Part shown: piece by piece, positions 32,754 through 44,284 of the stretch | Position numbering within the stretch: the stretch's first letter is position 1 | Layout of the letters: every line of letters begins with the position of its first letter | Origin: Lepidonotus clava | Taxonomy: Eukaryota > Annelida > Polychaeta > Phyllodocida > Polynoidae | Length of the DNA: 64,000 nucleotides | Direction of reading: 5' to 3' | Assembly (NCBI GenBank): GCA_936440205.1 | Contig: OW387150.1 | Span: 31,605,795-31,669,794, forward strand | Made by a program: the position numbers and the translations under genes | Notes under the pieces: model-generated | Seen by the model: only the letters and a program-made list of their open reading frames with translations | What the model was told of the DNA's origin: nothing | The model's database searches: none

Positions 32754-35120
32754 CCTGCTGTATGATTGGAAGTACCTGCAAATATTATAATGGACGTAGC
32801 CCACCTTTAAGGGGTTCACTGATGTCTATCACTCATGGCATGGATCTGCGGATTTCCCTTGTTTCTCTGACACAATCACCCTTATAAAAGTGACATTTTA
32901 TTCCGAGTACATCCACAGATGTTGTCAGATATTGTATACCAGGTGTAGATGGGAGACGTAGTTTTGTTTAGTTTGGTTCTTTTGGCGTGACCTCCTTGTA
33001 ACGCTTGACCTGGTTTGTACGCTCTAGTTGGGCGTGTGTAACTGGAGCTTGTATGCATATGATCACAGTAATTCAGTTATAACAAAAGGCAAATTTAAAT
33101 CTACTCATAGAATGAATAATTACCAGGATTCCAACCTCTGTACCTTAGCCATTGTCCTACCCTCTCTGAAAACATTGAACAGAAGATCTGTTTTTGCTCC
33201 AGAGGGCAATAATAATGCTTTTCTGTGATTGAGCACTACTGTGTTGTCAGGTAAAAACGTTCAACATTTTGCATATGTAAAATCTCTCTATAAATCTCAC
33301 AACCCTATCTAACTGACATGCTAAGTTTATAACTGTGCCAGCAGCAACCTGTAAAACGGGACATCAACCATTCTTTAAAGTGTAAACATTATAGTTTGTT
33401 AGTCAATTACTATTCTGAAATGTCAGGGACCTATTTAGAGGGAGACGCCCCCGTTTTTTTACTCTTGCCCCTTTTTCCTCCCCTCCTTTTATCCGCTACA
33501 GCAAATCGTAACAATTAACTGAAATGCACACATTCCCTCTAACATATAAACCTGTTCAGAACGGCGGTGCCTAAATGCCCTATTACACTACACTTCATGA
33601 GCTGCTATATAACAACGTCGTAGAAAAATGACACATATTAGAGAAACAATACTTTTTTTTACTCATAGGCCCTATGCAAATCAATGTAAATTGACATTTT
33701 TAATGATTATATCAGCCCTGTATGTGATTTGTCTGTAATATGATAATATTGCACACCATACCGCAGTTGAAGTTGTGTAGTATAATAGCAGCGGCGGATA
33801 CAGGATTTTTGAATTGGGGGGGGGGGGGGGTCAACATAAAGGCTAACTAGTTAAACCGAGGGTGACGACTGTCGGGCTGGTAGGAGAGTTTGAGTTACCC
33901 ACAGGCTACCCGCCGCCGGGAGCGGAATCCAATGCTAAAGAACAAGGACGTAATGTATTTCTGGTAGTCTAGTGAGACCCCCGGGCAGGGAAACGAACAA
34001 GTCTAAAGCGGCCACTGTAGACAGTGGTCTGCCGTCTGGCGTTAGAATAAGGAACCAACAGTTAAGAGGACGTCTTATTCTCATAGAATTTAAAGTTGGG
34101 TAACGAAATCTGTTTGTATTTGCACAATTTAATGTATGATCAGCCAGTTTTGAATCTTCTGATGGACATTTCGTTGTGTCTTAGTTCAACACAACGTCAT
34201 TCATTAAGGACTGACTCAAATAGGAACAACATGTGCTGTAAGGTTGTAACTTGATAATTGGTGGCAGAGTTGATATCTATAATTATGTGATTTACAGCTC
34301 AAAAAAATGTATGTAAATGGATGTATATGTCAAAAGGTGAAGGAGATTTTTTCAGCCTCAATTGAGTAAAATGAGTGAGAAAGTTTCCCTCAAAATGGAT
34401 ATGAAATTTGCCTCCTCACTCAATATGGATTAGGAGTTCAAAAGGACTTATACATAGTATTATAGAAAAATGCTGAAACTAAACACTTTTATATGTAAAA
34501 TAGGGGAATGTATAGAACTGTGTGGGCATTAATGTGGTTTAGTGAATAATTAAATATATTTCCATTGATAAAGCAAATAGGGTTATAAATTACATTAAGA
34601 CCATCTCTTCATTATGGCTAGGTTTTACAACTTGCAGCATCTTTCAGAATGGGTCTGTTTCCAAAGCCCCAACACACATGTCTGGGTATTGAGAAGGAAA
34701 GTGTCCCCCCAGGGTTTCATCCCTCTGAAAAGGGCTGTTGAACCCTTTGTTAAACATGCTTTTCTTATTCTGAACTTTGTCTTGTAAATGCTTTCTAGAT
34801 TACGTTTGGTATATAAATAACGAGACTTTTTCAGTGTTGGCTTTCCCCGTATATTGTTCAATACATGTTCTTTTCTATGTAATTCAAATTCTCAATGTCC
34901 ATACAGATTCATCAGGTCGTAATAGTTATAACTTTTATGCTGTTTGTATACGGATGCAACATGTGCTGGAAGTACGAAGAAGTCATGTTTCTTACAATAC
35001 GGTTTACGGCAAACGAAGGACATGTACAGCGTATATGTATACAGCATCGAATGAGATGTTCGCAGAACTGATTACCATACAAGTAAGCCGAGATAGGGAA
35101 AGGTCAGGGTGATTATACAT
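32754..35120. other. Intergenic stretch; GC-rich island at 33850-34080
   Basis: No gene is recognised. After a G run (33817-33829) there is a GC-rich, stop-containing block (GACTGTCGGGCTGGTAGGAG, CTACCCGCCGCCGGGAGCGG) unlike its AT-rich surroundings. The remainder is plain AT-rich DNA with short unconvincing frames. Confidence 0.3.
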
Positions 35121-35577
35121 CTGGATGTCATACATCAAATACATAATGGAAAAAATGTATGAAAAACTAAGGGCATAAATGAGTAGATAAAAAGGGAATA
35201 CAGAAAATACTTGGATGGATAAATACATACACCGCTGTAGGTTGAAAGATGAACCATTAATACATGAATGAATAAAAGAATACATACGTGGATAACATTA
35301 TGAATAAGTAATGCATTTGAATGAATGAATGAATAGATATATAGATACATTTATGAATAAATGAATGATAATATAAGTAAATGAACAATAAATGAAAGAA
35401 TAGATAAGCAGATAACTAAATACGTATTCAGTTAATTGAATAAACAAAGAAATGAATAAATGAATAAATAGAAAATGAATTAATGAATTAATAAATAAGT
35501 AAATAAATAGATAAATAGATGAAATAAAATTAATGAATAAATACATAAATAGATACATAACTAAACACATAAATGTC
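35120..35577. repeat. GAAT/AAAT-type tetranucleotide microsatellite
   Basis: Degenerate tandem AATGAATA, TAAATAGA and GAATAAAT words fill the block, with few C bases. The Tyr/Ile/Phe-rich open frames on the minus strand here are products of the repeat. Confidence 0.8.
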
Positions 35578-36540
35578 CCTACCAGTCGGGGTACACTTGG
35601 CCCTCCATACCCCTACCCACTATCCCTTGAGGGACCCATCCCCAGTCCCCACCAGTCGGGCTACACTTGGCCCTCCATACCCCTACTCGCTGTCCCTGGA
35701 GGGACCCATCCCCAGTCCCCAACAGTCGGGCTACACTTGGCCCTCCATACCCCTACCTGCCTTCCTGGAGGGACCCATCCCCAGTCCCCACCAGTCAGGC
35801 TACACTAGGCCCTCCATACCCCTACCTGCTGTCCCTGGAGGGACCCATCCCCAGTCCCCACCAGTCGGGCTACACTTGGCCCTCCATACCCCTACCCGCC
35901 GTTCCCAGAGAGACCCATCCCCAGTCCCCATCAGTCGGGCGACACTTGGCCCTCCATACCCCTACCCGCCGTTCCCAGAGGGACCCATCCCCAGTCCCCA
36001 CCAGTCGGTCTACACTTGGCCCTCCATACCCCTACCCGCCATCCCTGGAGGGACCCATCCCCAGTCCCCACCAGTCGGGCTACACTTGGCCCTCCATACC
36101 CCTACCTGCCTTCCCTGGAGGGACCCATCCCCAGTCCCCACCAGTCGGGCTACACTTGACCCTCCATGCCCCTACCCACAGTCCCCGGAAGGACCCATCC
36201 CCAGTCCCCACCACACTTGGCCCTCTATACCCCTACCCGCCATCCCTGGAGGGACCCATCCCCAGTCCCCCCCAGATGGGCTACACTTGGCCCTCCATAC
36301 CCCTACCCGCCGTCCCTGGAGGGACCCATCCCCAGTCCCCACCAGTTGGGGTACACTTGGCCCTCCATACCCCTACCCGCCATCCCCAAGGGACCCATCC
36401 CCAGTCCCCACCACTCGGGCTACACTTGGCCCTCCATACCCCTACCCGCCATCCCTGGAGGGACCCATCCCCAGTCCCCACCAGTCGGGCGACACTTTGC
36501 CCTCCTCCATACTCCTACCCCCACGTCCCTGGAGAGACCC
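35578..36540. repeat. 70-bp minisatellite (GGGACCCATCCCCAGTCCCC)
   Basis: About fourteen units contain GGGACCCATCCCCAGTCCCC, CACCAGTCGGGCTACACTTG and GCCCTCCATACCCCTACCCG, at spacings of 69-70 bp. Because 70 is not a multiple of three and the unit has no stop in any plus-strand frame, three long frames overlap here (up to 344 codons). They are artefacts. Confidence 0.93.
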
Positions 36541-36552
36541 ACCCCCAGCACT

Positions 36553-37251
36553 TCGTCGCATAACCAAACTCTTGCAACAGCGAGAACTAAGCAAGGGTTT
36601 AGATTAGGGTCTCGCAACAGGAATATTAAGGTTTACTAAATGCAAACCCTCACTGTTACAATGGTTTAGTACACATTTTGAATACATTTAATTAATTGAT
36701 AAATACATTTCTGCCACTTACCTCCTATATAATTATTTTAAAAGCTGAGTGTCACAGCTATCATTCGCTGAAAAATGAGTATTAAAGTAATCCTAAACAT
36801 CTTGAAAAACAGGTGGTCAAACGCTGGCTGTTATCAGCAAAGTTGGATACACTCACTGTTCAACAAGGATGACTCTCACTGTTGGTGCAAACCCTCACAA
36901 CAGTCAGACCACAGTGGTCTGTCGCGTAATCTCCTCGCTGTTGCAAGAGTTGACCACAACAGCGAGACCCATCCTAGAACTCTCGCAACAGCGACGTCTC
37001 TGTTGTAAGAGGTATGTTATGTTAAATTGTGCCACTTCTACTCATCAGGTTTGAATTCTGTAAAAAAAATCTGAAAAATATATATCCAGATCTAAGATCC
37101 CTAAGATCCCCAACTCTAAGAAATGATTATTAGTGGGTGAAATTTGCTGTTAAATTTTTGCAACAGCGAGGGTTTTCACATATAACAGTGAGACCTGCAT
37201 AGAAGTCCTCGCTGTGGTCTTGCTGTTCGAGGGTTGGCTTATGCGACAGAC
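36553..37251. mobile_element. MITE, GTCGCATAACCAAACTCTTG family, copy 1
   Basis: TCGTCGCATAACCAAACTCTT then GCAACAGCGAG faces GAGGGTTGGCTTATGCGACA. Inner GTTGCAAGAG/CAACAGCGAG words are repeated. Related copies are at about 46537-46926, 47467-47752 and 52278-52673. Confidence 0.65.
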
Positions 37252-37259
37252 CACTGCTG

Positions 37260-37480
37260 TCAGTCGCCACCAGTCGCTGGGTCCGGCGAGTACCACACTC
37301 CCCGCACGGACAGGTAGCGGGCGGACACGTCAGGCAGATGACCAGCAGCTGGAGTAGCTGGCTCGCCGGGGATCAGCTTCGGCCGCCCTGGAGGAGAGGG
37401 ACGCTGGGAGAGCGTCTCACCAGTAGTAGTGTAGGCGGGGGGAGCACTGGAGGACGCTCCGACTGATAAGCTTAAGGCCC
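37260..37480 (-). CDS. Possible terminal exon of an unknown gene
   Basis: A GC-rich open stretch on the minus strand follows a plausible acceptor (cttatcag at about 37466). It encodes roughly SVGASSSAPPAYTTTGETLS then QRPSPPGRPKLIPGEPATPA, GHLPDVSARYLSVRGVWYSP and DPATGGD, then TGA at 37260. The composition stands out from the AT-rich surroundings, and PPAY would be a WW-domain ligand. No upstream exon was identified, the stop lies right beside a MITE end, and I recognise no family. It could equally be an orphan exon or captured sequence. Confidence 0.3.
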
Positions 37481-37499
37481 TTACCTTCACGTCAATTCA

Positions 37500-39365
37500 C
37501 CACTACCGCCACCACCACTCATCATTAAGACCCTATACGGATGTGCTTGATTATATATATCAAAGTGTGCCGCCGACTAAGTGTACCAAGTTCAGGTAGG
37601 TTTTATTATTGTTATGTAGTTTGTAAATCTCACTTTTGACACTCTAGGATTTGGTTATTGTAATAAGGATCAAATTTGCAGGAACGAGCTTGAGGACTTA
37701 CCGGACATCAACGATGGACTTAAAATGATATTTCTGTATGTTGAATTTATCTTACCTGATGATTTTTTTTCTTATGGCTCAGGAACTAAAATGGTTCCTT
37801 ACCAAATGGTGAGCCCTAAAAAGGATACTTATACTAGTCTCCCGTCGTGTACATCATTGTGTTCTGAGCGCCAACAGAGCGTTTTTATTGGACTTCGTTT
37901 ATTCTATCCGTACTGCTTCCGCTCATTGCGGAAAGCCATTATGCAGTTTTAGTATTAGCATAATGCGGCGTCAGATCGTGAGTGGTCAAAGAGGGATGGG
38001 TGATGTGGGATGGTTTTAGATTCAGCGGGAGAAGAAATTGAACCATGAAGGCGGAACTCTTGTTGAGTTTCGACACTGAAACGATCAGGAGTATTTAGAA
38101 AAAAATATATTACCAGTTCTTTCAACTGATAATCAGAGTAGATGCTGAAAGCTAGTTTACGTCAAGCACCAGTGAGTCAGGTTGTCATGTTCATCTTTTA
38201 AAATACTTTCGTTTATGTGTATATAACAAACGGAAAAGTAATATTTAGAAAAAAAAACAGGAATCGTCACAAACGGCCAGCAATTGCCATAGATGATTAA
38301 TAAAATCATATATATATATAGTGAAATTCAGTTAATAGTTTGAAAATGTTGTAACAACGTTAGATATTGGTCAAAATCAATCACTTTTTGGATCAGAATC
38401 TAGGAAGGATGTCCCAATGCCTCTTACACCCATCTTCGTTAAAAGTAACCTCAGCAGGGTATTTGATGGCCGGCAGATGTTGTATAATCCAGGCTTCGCC
38501 TATTAGGCCTTGCGATGGGGTATAGCCATTAAATATCTTGTATACATTAATGCAGATAATTTGCAAATAAAAAAAAGGCAATTTTCACGTAAAGGGCAGT
38601 AGGGAAGGATGCTTGGATTTGTCTTATTGTTATACATGATACGAAAGGCCGAATCCTGGAGTTTGAAAGGAAGGGGCTAAGTATATAGTCATGCTAAGTA
38701 AAGGCGGTTGGGTAACGGCAAGGTACAATACTGTTGATGGTCACCTGAGGACGTTGAAAGGAGGTCATTAGAGAACTGACCCTCTTCTTACCTCATACCC
38801 TTAAGGGTATTACCCTACTCTAGGTCTGCTGGTTAAGAAAGGACCGATTTTGTGTTTGTGGACTTATTTTACACAGAATCAAATGGGTTTGATTCTAATT
38901 CCAATTGTGCTTACAAACGATAAGGTTTAATAGTTATCAGGAAAGATATTTGTTAATTCTGAATATATATATACTAGTATTCAAAGAAATTTGTCATGAA
39001 ATGACAATTCTCCAAACCACGGATGGCAAATTTCTTGAGCTTTTCCTGCAGGTTAGCCTATATCAGGATGCATGCTGAGCAATATGTTGATAAATTGCAA
39101 GGCTTTCATGAATCATACCATTATTTGTAAGTTAAAATAAGGAGAAACTAACAATTGATATATTTTTATTATTTGTATCCAAATACATTTTGTTTATTTA
39201 TCATAAGATTACAACACTTTGATACTTGTCATGTACATAGTCTATCTAATATAGGTAGTGTCACGTTTATATAGACCTGTACACTCTTCATAGTGTGAGC
39301 GACGGCACATACTTAGCAAGTTCACTATTGGCGGAGGAGTTGTTGCCGACATTATCCGTATTAGA
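37500..39365. other. Intergenic stretch, nothing recognised
   Basis: The stretch is AT-rich with TATATA runs (38309-38320, 38963-38972). No coding motif, inverted-repeat element or RNA gene was found. Confidence 0.3.
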
Positions 39366-39719
39366 CAAGGCCCATTCGCCCTGGCCGACGGGTGTGTGGA
39401 CGACGTGCGAACGTTGGAAACGTTGGATTGTCGTTCCCAGATCCTTTGCAAACGATAATGCAAACGACGGTTCTGCTAACGAACTGATCCAACATGTTGG
39501 ATCAATTCGTTTGGAAACCAGCCGATGCTTGGTTAGAAGTACTTGAGAAAATGATCGTTTGCAATCGCAAGAGCCCCCCTCTGCCAGTGTGAATGCTACT
39601 TGCTACAATTTCACGTGCATGCGATAATTTTATCGGCCCTGAGATGGTCGTCTTATCTGTGCAATAAATTTATCGGAGCCACCTACGACAAAACGGTCGG
39701 CCACGGCGACTGGGCCTTG
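39366..39719. mobile_element. MITE, CAAGGCCCATTCGCCCTGGC family, copy 1
   Basis: CAAGGCCCATTCGCCCTGGC faces GCCACGGCGACTGGGCCTTG. The same ends flank 48394-48967. Inner GTTTGCAA/CGAACTGATCC words are partly palindromic. Confidence 0.7.
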
Positions 39720-40235
39720 AGTAGTATGTGGAAATGGGAGTATAGATGGTACGATTCTTGTCGCTTACATATTTCATCTTATTCAGACGACCTCGTGTAT
39801 AACCCACGTCACATAGTTGGGCACAATACCTATTGTTGGACTGTCAACTGGCCTTTATGTAACCGACCACTGAAGGCTATACGCCATATGCGGGTCTAAA
39901 AATAGAGCATCGCGCGGCGAAATTTCGCGGAAATTGCAAACGGAGCTTTGGTGGACGTTTAACATAGGATCCTATGGAGGAAAACATGTTTTTTCACTCT
40001 AACTTTTTAGATATCGCTCCAATCTTAATACAGTAAATGAGAAAAAGTTTGGAATTGATCCTATACATGCGATACAATCCTTCAAATTTTCCTCATACTT
40101 CCAGTTTTTCCACATGTGCCGAAATTCCGATTTTCCCCATAGGCGCCAGTGTTAAGTAGCCAACATACAGAGCCCAGAATTTCACAGCGCGAAAATGACG
40201 AAAATGACCGCGATACCGCTAACCCATTTAATCCG

Positions 40236-40498
40236 TATAGACCTTGTGCAGACATGGTCACGTGACCCGATTTTGGTGATCATCACCTGATATCTCACCC
40301 ACATGGTAATTAAATACATCCATAATTCATAAATAATAATTGACCATTATGATTCTTGGACATTCCTTTAGGTGAAAGAGACAAAAATTTACATCACATA
40401 TATGTTTTAGAACCATGACAAATAATGAATTTGAATTGATCACCAAGATGGCAGCCTTCCCAATTTGGGAGGTGTGACATCATGTGCACAACGTCTAT
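40236..40498. mobile_element. MITE, ACCTTGTGCAGACRTGGTCAC family, copy 2
   Basis: TATAGACCTTGTGCAGACAT faces ATGTGCACAACGTCTATA. Sub-ends GATTTTGGTGATCA and TGATCACCAAGATGGC match the copy at 31749-32001. Confidence 0.75.
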
Positions 40499-40938
40499 AT
40501 TCCACTGTATGGCATTTGCTTGCAGTACCATGAAAAGACGCAAGCAAACCGCCGCTTGCAGTCAGGAGGCGCAAAGTGGAATACAAGTACTTGCGGTACT
40601 TGCTTGTGGTACTTGTGGTAAATTATTTTTTATAGGTTTTCTATGGGTTGCTTGTGGTAGGAGATACCAACTTGTTGGTATTAAAACCACAAATTGCTTG
40701 GAGTAGCAAAAAAATGCTACCCAATCCAAATTGGAATATGGCCCTAAGGCCATATTCCAATTTGTGGTGGGGGGTCGTTTGCAGTGGGCTCATCTGCCAA
40801 CACAAGGACAAGAACATGTTTGTTTCTGCCACTGCAAGTGTTCCATAGAAAAGCTATATGAATTTTCTTACAGTGGGCTACTGCAAGTGCCACCGCAAGT
40901 GAATCCCTACATTCCACCTTGCAGTGCCTGGTTTTGTT

Positions 40939-41281
40939 AAGCCCTAATTACACTACGTGTTGGGTAACTTTTCGCTTTGGGTTCCAGTTCCCAACATATC
41001 TGGTTCGCGTTGTGGCTATATTACACTAAGCGTTAGACCCAATGCAAAGTATATTATACTTGGTGTTTTGGGGTCTAGTTCCAAGAGTGAATGCAAATGT
41101 GAACCTTTTTTTTCTATATTACTCTATGCGTTGGGCATCGCGTTGGGTTGTGTTGGGTCGTGTTGGACAATCAAGGCATAATTACACTATGCGTCGGGTC
41201 TTCCAACAGCCGTCAGGTATATGCGTCAGGGCAAAATGGCCCAAACGCGAACCAGCCAACGTGTAGTGTAATATGGCCTTG
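40939..41281. mobile_element. MITE, CCCTAATTACACTACGYGTTGG family, inserted in the nest
   Basis: AAGCCCTAATTACACTACGT then GTTGGG faces CCAACGTGTAGTGTAATATG then GCCTT. A relative is at 54869-54963. Inner GCGTTGGGT and ACACTATGCGT words recur. Confidence 0.65.
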
Positions 41282-41816
41282 AAGGGGGTATTCCACCATG
41301 TGATAAGGAATGCTACGACACGAGGACCGTATCGCACCATACCATTAGCTGGTATCGCAGGAGGAGGTAACTGTATGTCTAACCTTGTGTGTGTGTATCG
41401 CAGCAATGTCGTGGCCAAGTCGCAGATAAGACCTTCATCCAGGGTATTACACTACTGCGATATTATCAGGCTTTTATTTATATAGGAAACTATCTCCTCT
41501 ATGACATGAGACCTACGACATGGACTGCAATTCAAGAAATTTCTATTATGCCTCTACGACATTATTAAACATGTCAAATAAATATCGTAGCTTGGGTTAA
41601 AGCCTACGACATTGTCCCCTATGACTTCACTGTGATAAAAATGATATCGCACGACTTTAATGTCGTAGGGACTGCGACTTACCCTATTACACTATGCGAC
41701 ATCAACAATATCATAGGGGCCTACGACATGGCTACAACATAGCTACGATATGGTCAATATCGCAGTCATATCGTAGCTCATGTCGTGTAGTGGAACACCC
41801 CCTTTAGTGGCGGGGT
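41279..41816. mobile_element. MITE, TAAAGGGGGTRTTCCAC family, inserted in the nest
   Basis: TTGAAGGGGGTATTCCACCA faces TGTCGTGTAGTGGAACACCCCC then TTTAG. The ends resemble those of 32039-32256. CTACGAC/GTCGTAG words recur throughout, and a second pair of ATTACACTATGCGAC ends sits at about 41690. Confidence 0.65.
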
Positions 41817-41880
41817 CAAACGCCGCTTGTTAATTGCCCACCGTGGGCAAAATCACCATGTAGTGGAATATGGCCTTTAA

Positions 41881-42260
41881 GCACCCAGCCCCCCCACCCC
41901 CCCCCCACCCCCCTTGAACAGGCTCATTGAGCGGTCAGCCACCCCTGGGGTCCCTGAGGCATTGACAGCAGTGTCCATTTCCTGCCCTCAGAGTTCCTGA
42001 TTAAAACCTGCCCCACCTGTAACCTGAGAGGCCCCCACCCCCCTGACAGAGCTCCCACCCCCCTGACAACCACCCAGGAGAACAGACCTGATAATTGGGT
42101 AGGTCCAATGGGAGGGGTGGGGGGGCAATGACCTGAAAGAGCCCCCCGCCAAGGATATGATGTTATTGTAACTTTGCAGGAACGTTCTGGTTGGTTCTGT
42201 ACTGGTTCTTGGTATGTCCCTTTAATGACTCCCAATCATGTCACTGAAATGTACTGCTGT
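41881..42260. repeat. Local duplicated block, copy A (with part of the AACGTT repeat family)
   Basis: From CAGGCTCATTGAGCGGTCAG through CATTGACAGCAGTGTCCATT and CCTGCCCCACCTGTAACCTG to CTCCCAATCATGTCACTG it is a direct, slightly diverged copy of 42475-42845. Confidence 0.8.
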
Positions 42261-42474
42261 GTCACTGCATTGATCAACTTACTTAATGTGGATTTGCAAA
42301 AATGGGGTTTATATACAAAAAATAGAAATATTACCATCTCTCATGTAATTTTAATTCAGTTTGAGCTAGTGTATCATTGGCCTTAATTAGACTCATTTAA
42401 TATATTTCTATACTTATCTGAGTTTTGAAAGTTGTCAAATATATTAGGTTTGGCTCCCTTAAGGCCCCCCCCCC

Positions 42475-42960
42475 TCCGAACAGGCTCCTTGAGCGGTCAG
42501 CCACCCCTGGGGTCCCTCAGGCATTGACAGCAGTGTCCATTTCCTGCCCTCAGAGTTCCTGATTAAAACCTGCCCCACCTGTAACCTGAGAGGCCCCACC
42601 CCCCTGACAGAGCCCCCCCCCCCCCACTGACGGAGGCCCCACCCCCCTGACAACCACCCAGGACAAGACACCTGGCGATTGGGGAGGCCCAATGGGGGGA
42701 GGGGGGTGGGGGGTGGGGGGGACAAGGACCTGAAAGAGCCCCCCAGCCAAGGATGTGATGTTATTGTAACATTGCAGGAATGTTCTGGTTGGTTCTGTAT
42801 TGGTTCTTGTTACGTCCTTTTGATGATTTCCAATTATGTCACTGCAATATACTGTGGTGATGTTGCACTGTGATGTTATCAACACATACAGGTTATGTTC
42901 TTCAACCCAAATAGTATGTTCTAATAACCTCACCAAAAATTAATGTGTCAACCTCACCAT
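42475..42960. repeat. Local duplicated block, copy B (with AACGTT repeat family)
   Basis: It matches copy A at about 41920-42245, with small indels in the C/G-rich linker, and then continues into the same repeat-family tail seen at 43470-43725. Confidence 0.8.
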
Positions 42961-43469
42961 CAATGACGTGACTGTTATGTGACTGTTACGTCCCCTCTTA
43001 TTAAGTAACAGATTGACCAAAGAGTTTGGTCACAGAATGGTTCTGTTATGTCGCAACTTGTCTGGGCCCTCTCTTGGGTCTTTAATCTTTTTTTCAGGAC
43101 AAACGCTCTCATTGTTACTCTGATTATCTTATTTTTGAGTGAGTTTGCAATGGTTATAAGGCTTGGTATTGGGAATGGGAATGCACAACGCTTTAGGCCT
43201 ATATGGGGATTTCCCCCTTTCTGAATTCCTGAATCCACCCATGAATATATAGCACAAACGACACTTGTTGGCAGACAAGTTCCCCATGTCAGCAACTTAC
43301 TTAAACAGGTTTGATTATGTCAGTGCAAAGGGCGCCAACATGTTGCTTTTTTGGCCGCCAACCAAGTTCAACTCATCGGAAGGTTTGAGAAACCAGCCTT
43401 ATGAGATGCATTATTCAATCAGTTATTAATGAGTGCATGACAGCTTCCTACCATGCTACATGTCTACCT

Positions 43470-43725
43470 ACCCAGCCAAACCATGACGTTATTATAACAT
43501 TGCAGCAATGTTCTGCTTTTGTTCTTGTTATGTCAATTTGATGACTCCCAATTATGTCACTGCAACATACTGTGGTGATGTTGCACTGTGATATTATCAA
43601 AACATACTGGTTATGTTCTTCGACCCGAACAGAACGTTCTAACAAGATTCTGTTATGGTTAGGCCTTAACCCCAACAAAAAATGACATTTTGATAACGTT
43701 CTGATTCAGTGAGGTTTCAACCTCA
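43470..43725 (+). repeat. AACGTT/ATGTTATAAT repeat family, copy 3
   Basis: It has the same order of words as copy 1: CATGACGTTATTATAACATT, GATGACTCCCAATTATGTCA, CAGAACGTTCTAACAAGATT and CTGATTCAGTGAGGTTTCAA. Confidence 0.7.
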
Positions 43726-44063
43726 CCATCAATAATGTAACTATTATATGCCATCTCACAAGACATAGTAATTTGAGATATCACTAACTTTACTTTATTA
43801 TAATTAAGTTGTTTGTACCTATACGGAAGATCATTCTTATGAGTGAGTATGGTAAATAATATTAAAAAAAAAAAAATAGATTGACCAAAAGAGTACTGTT
43901 GCAGAACGGTTCTGTTACGTCGAAACTTAAAAATTATTTTTAGGAGAAACACTCATTTGTGTCTAGGAATATTTCATCTCAGGCGAGTCTGTAATTGGTA
44001 TAGGGCATGGAATTGGTATTGGGATGTCGCCTAGGAGACAACAAATTCAATGTCTCTGCAGCC

Positions 44064-44284
44064 TAAAGCCATATACCCACTAGGATATTTTTACACAATC
44101 GGCCGACAGATTGGCACTAAAATCGGCTGATTCTAGGAATAGAATCGGCTGACTGTAGCACCAATTCAGATCAAACAAGTACATTCCAATATACTATACT
44201 CAGAGGTGACCTTCAGAATCGGCCAATTCTCCCAGTCGCCCATCTCTCGTTGCTGTTAAAATCGCCTAGTGGGTATGGGGCTTA
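44064..44284. mobile_element. MITE, TAAAGCCATATACCCACTAGG family
   Basis: TAAAGCCATATACCCACTAG faces CCTAGTGGGTATGGGGCTTA. Inner AATCGGCCGA/AAATCGGCTGA words pair. The right end of the same family (CCTAGTGGGTATG...CTTTA) lies at about 23177-23199 and 23620-23642 in intron 6 of the transporter. Confidence 0.75.

Larger units (their letters stand above)
40494..41880. mobile_element. Nest of MITEs with ATATTCCACTRTATGG outer ends
   Basis: The outer ends look like TATTCCACTGTATGGCATTT (40500) and CCATGTAGTGGAATATGGCC (41850-41870). Inside are CTTGCAGT/ACTGCAAG words, an exact palindrome around TTGGAATATGGCCCTAAGG (about 40728-40761), and two further complete inverted-repeat elements listed separately. 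Confidence 0.55.

Noticed and set aside
35004-35570. Tyr/Ile/Phe-rich minus-strand frames
   Set aside because: They arise from the GAAT/AAAT microsatellite.
35573-36607. Long Pro-rich open frames (344, 298 and 157 codons)
   Set aside because: They run through the 70-bp minisatellite, which lacks stops in every plus-strand frame; codon use and unit spacing show no protein-level constraint.
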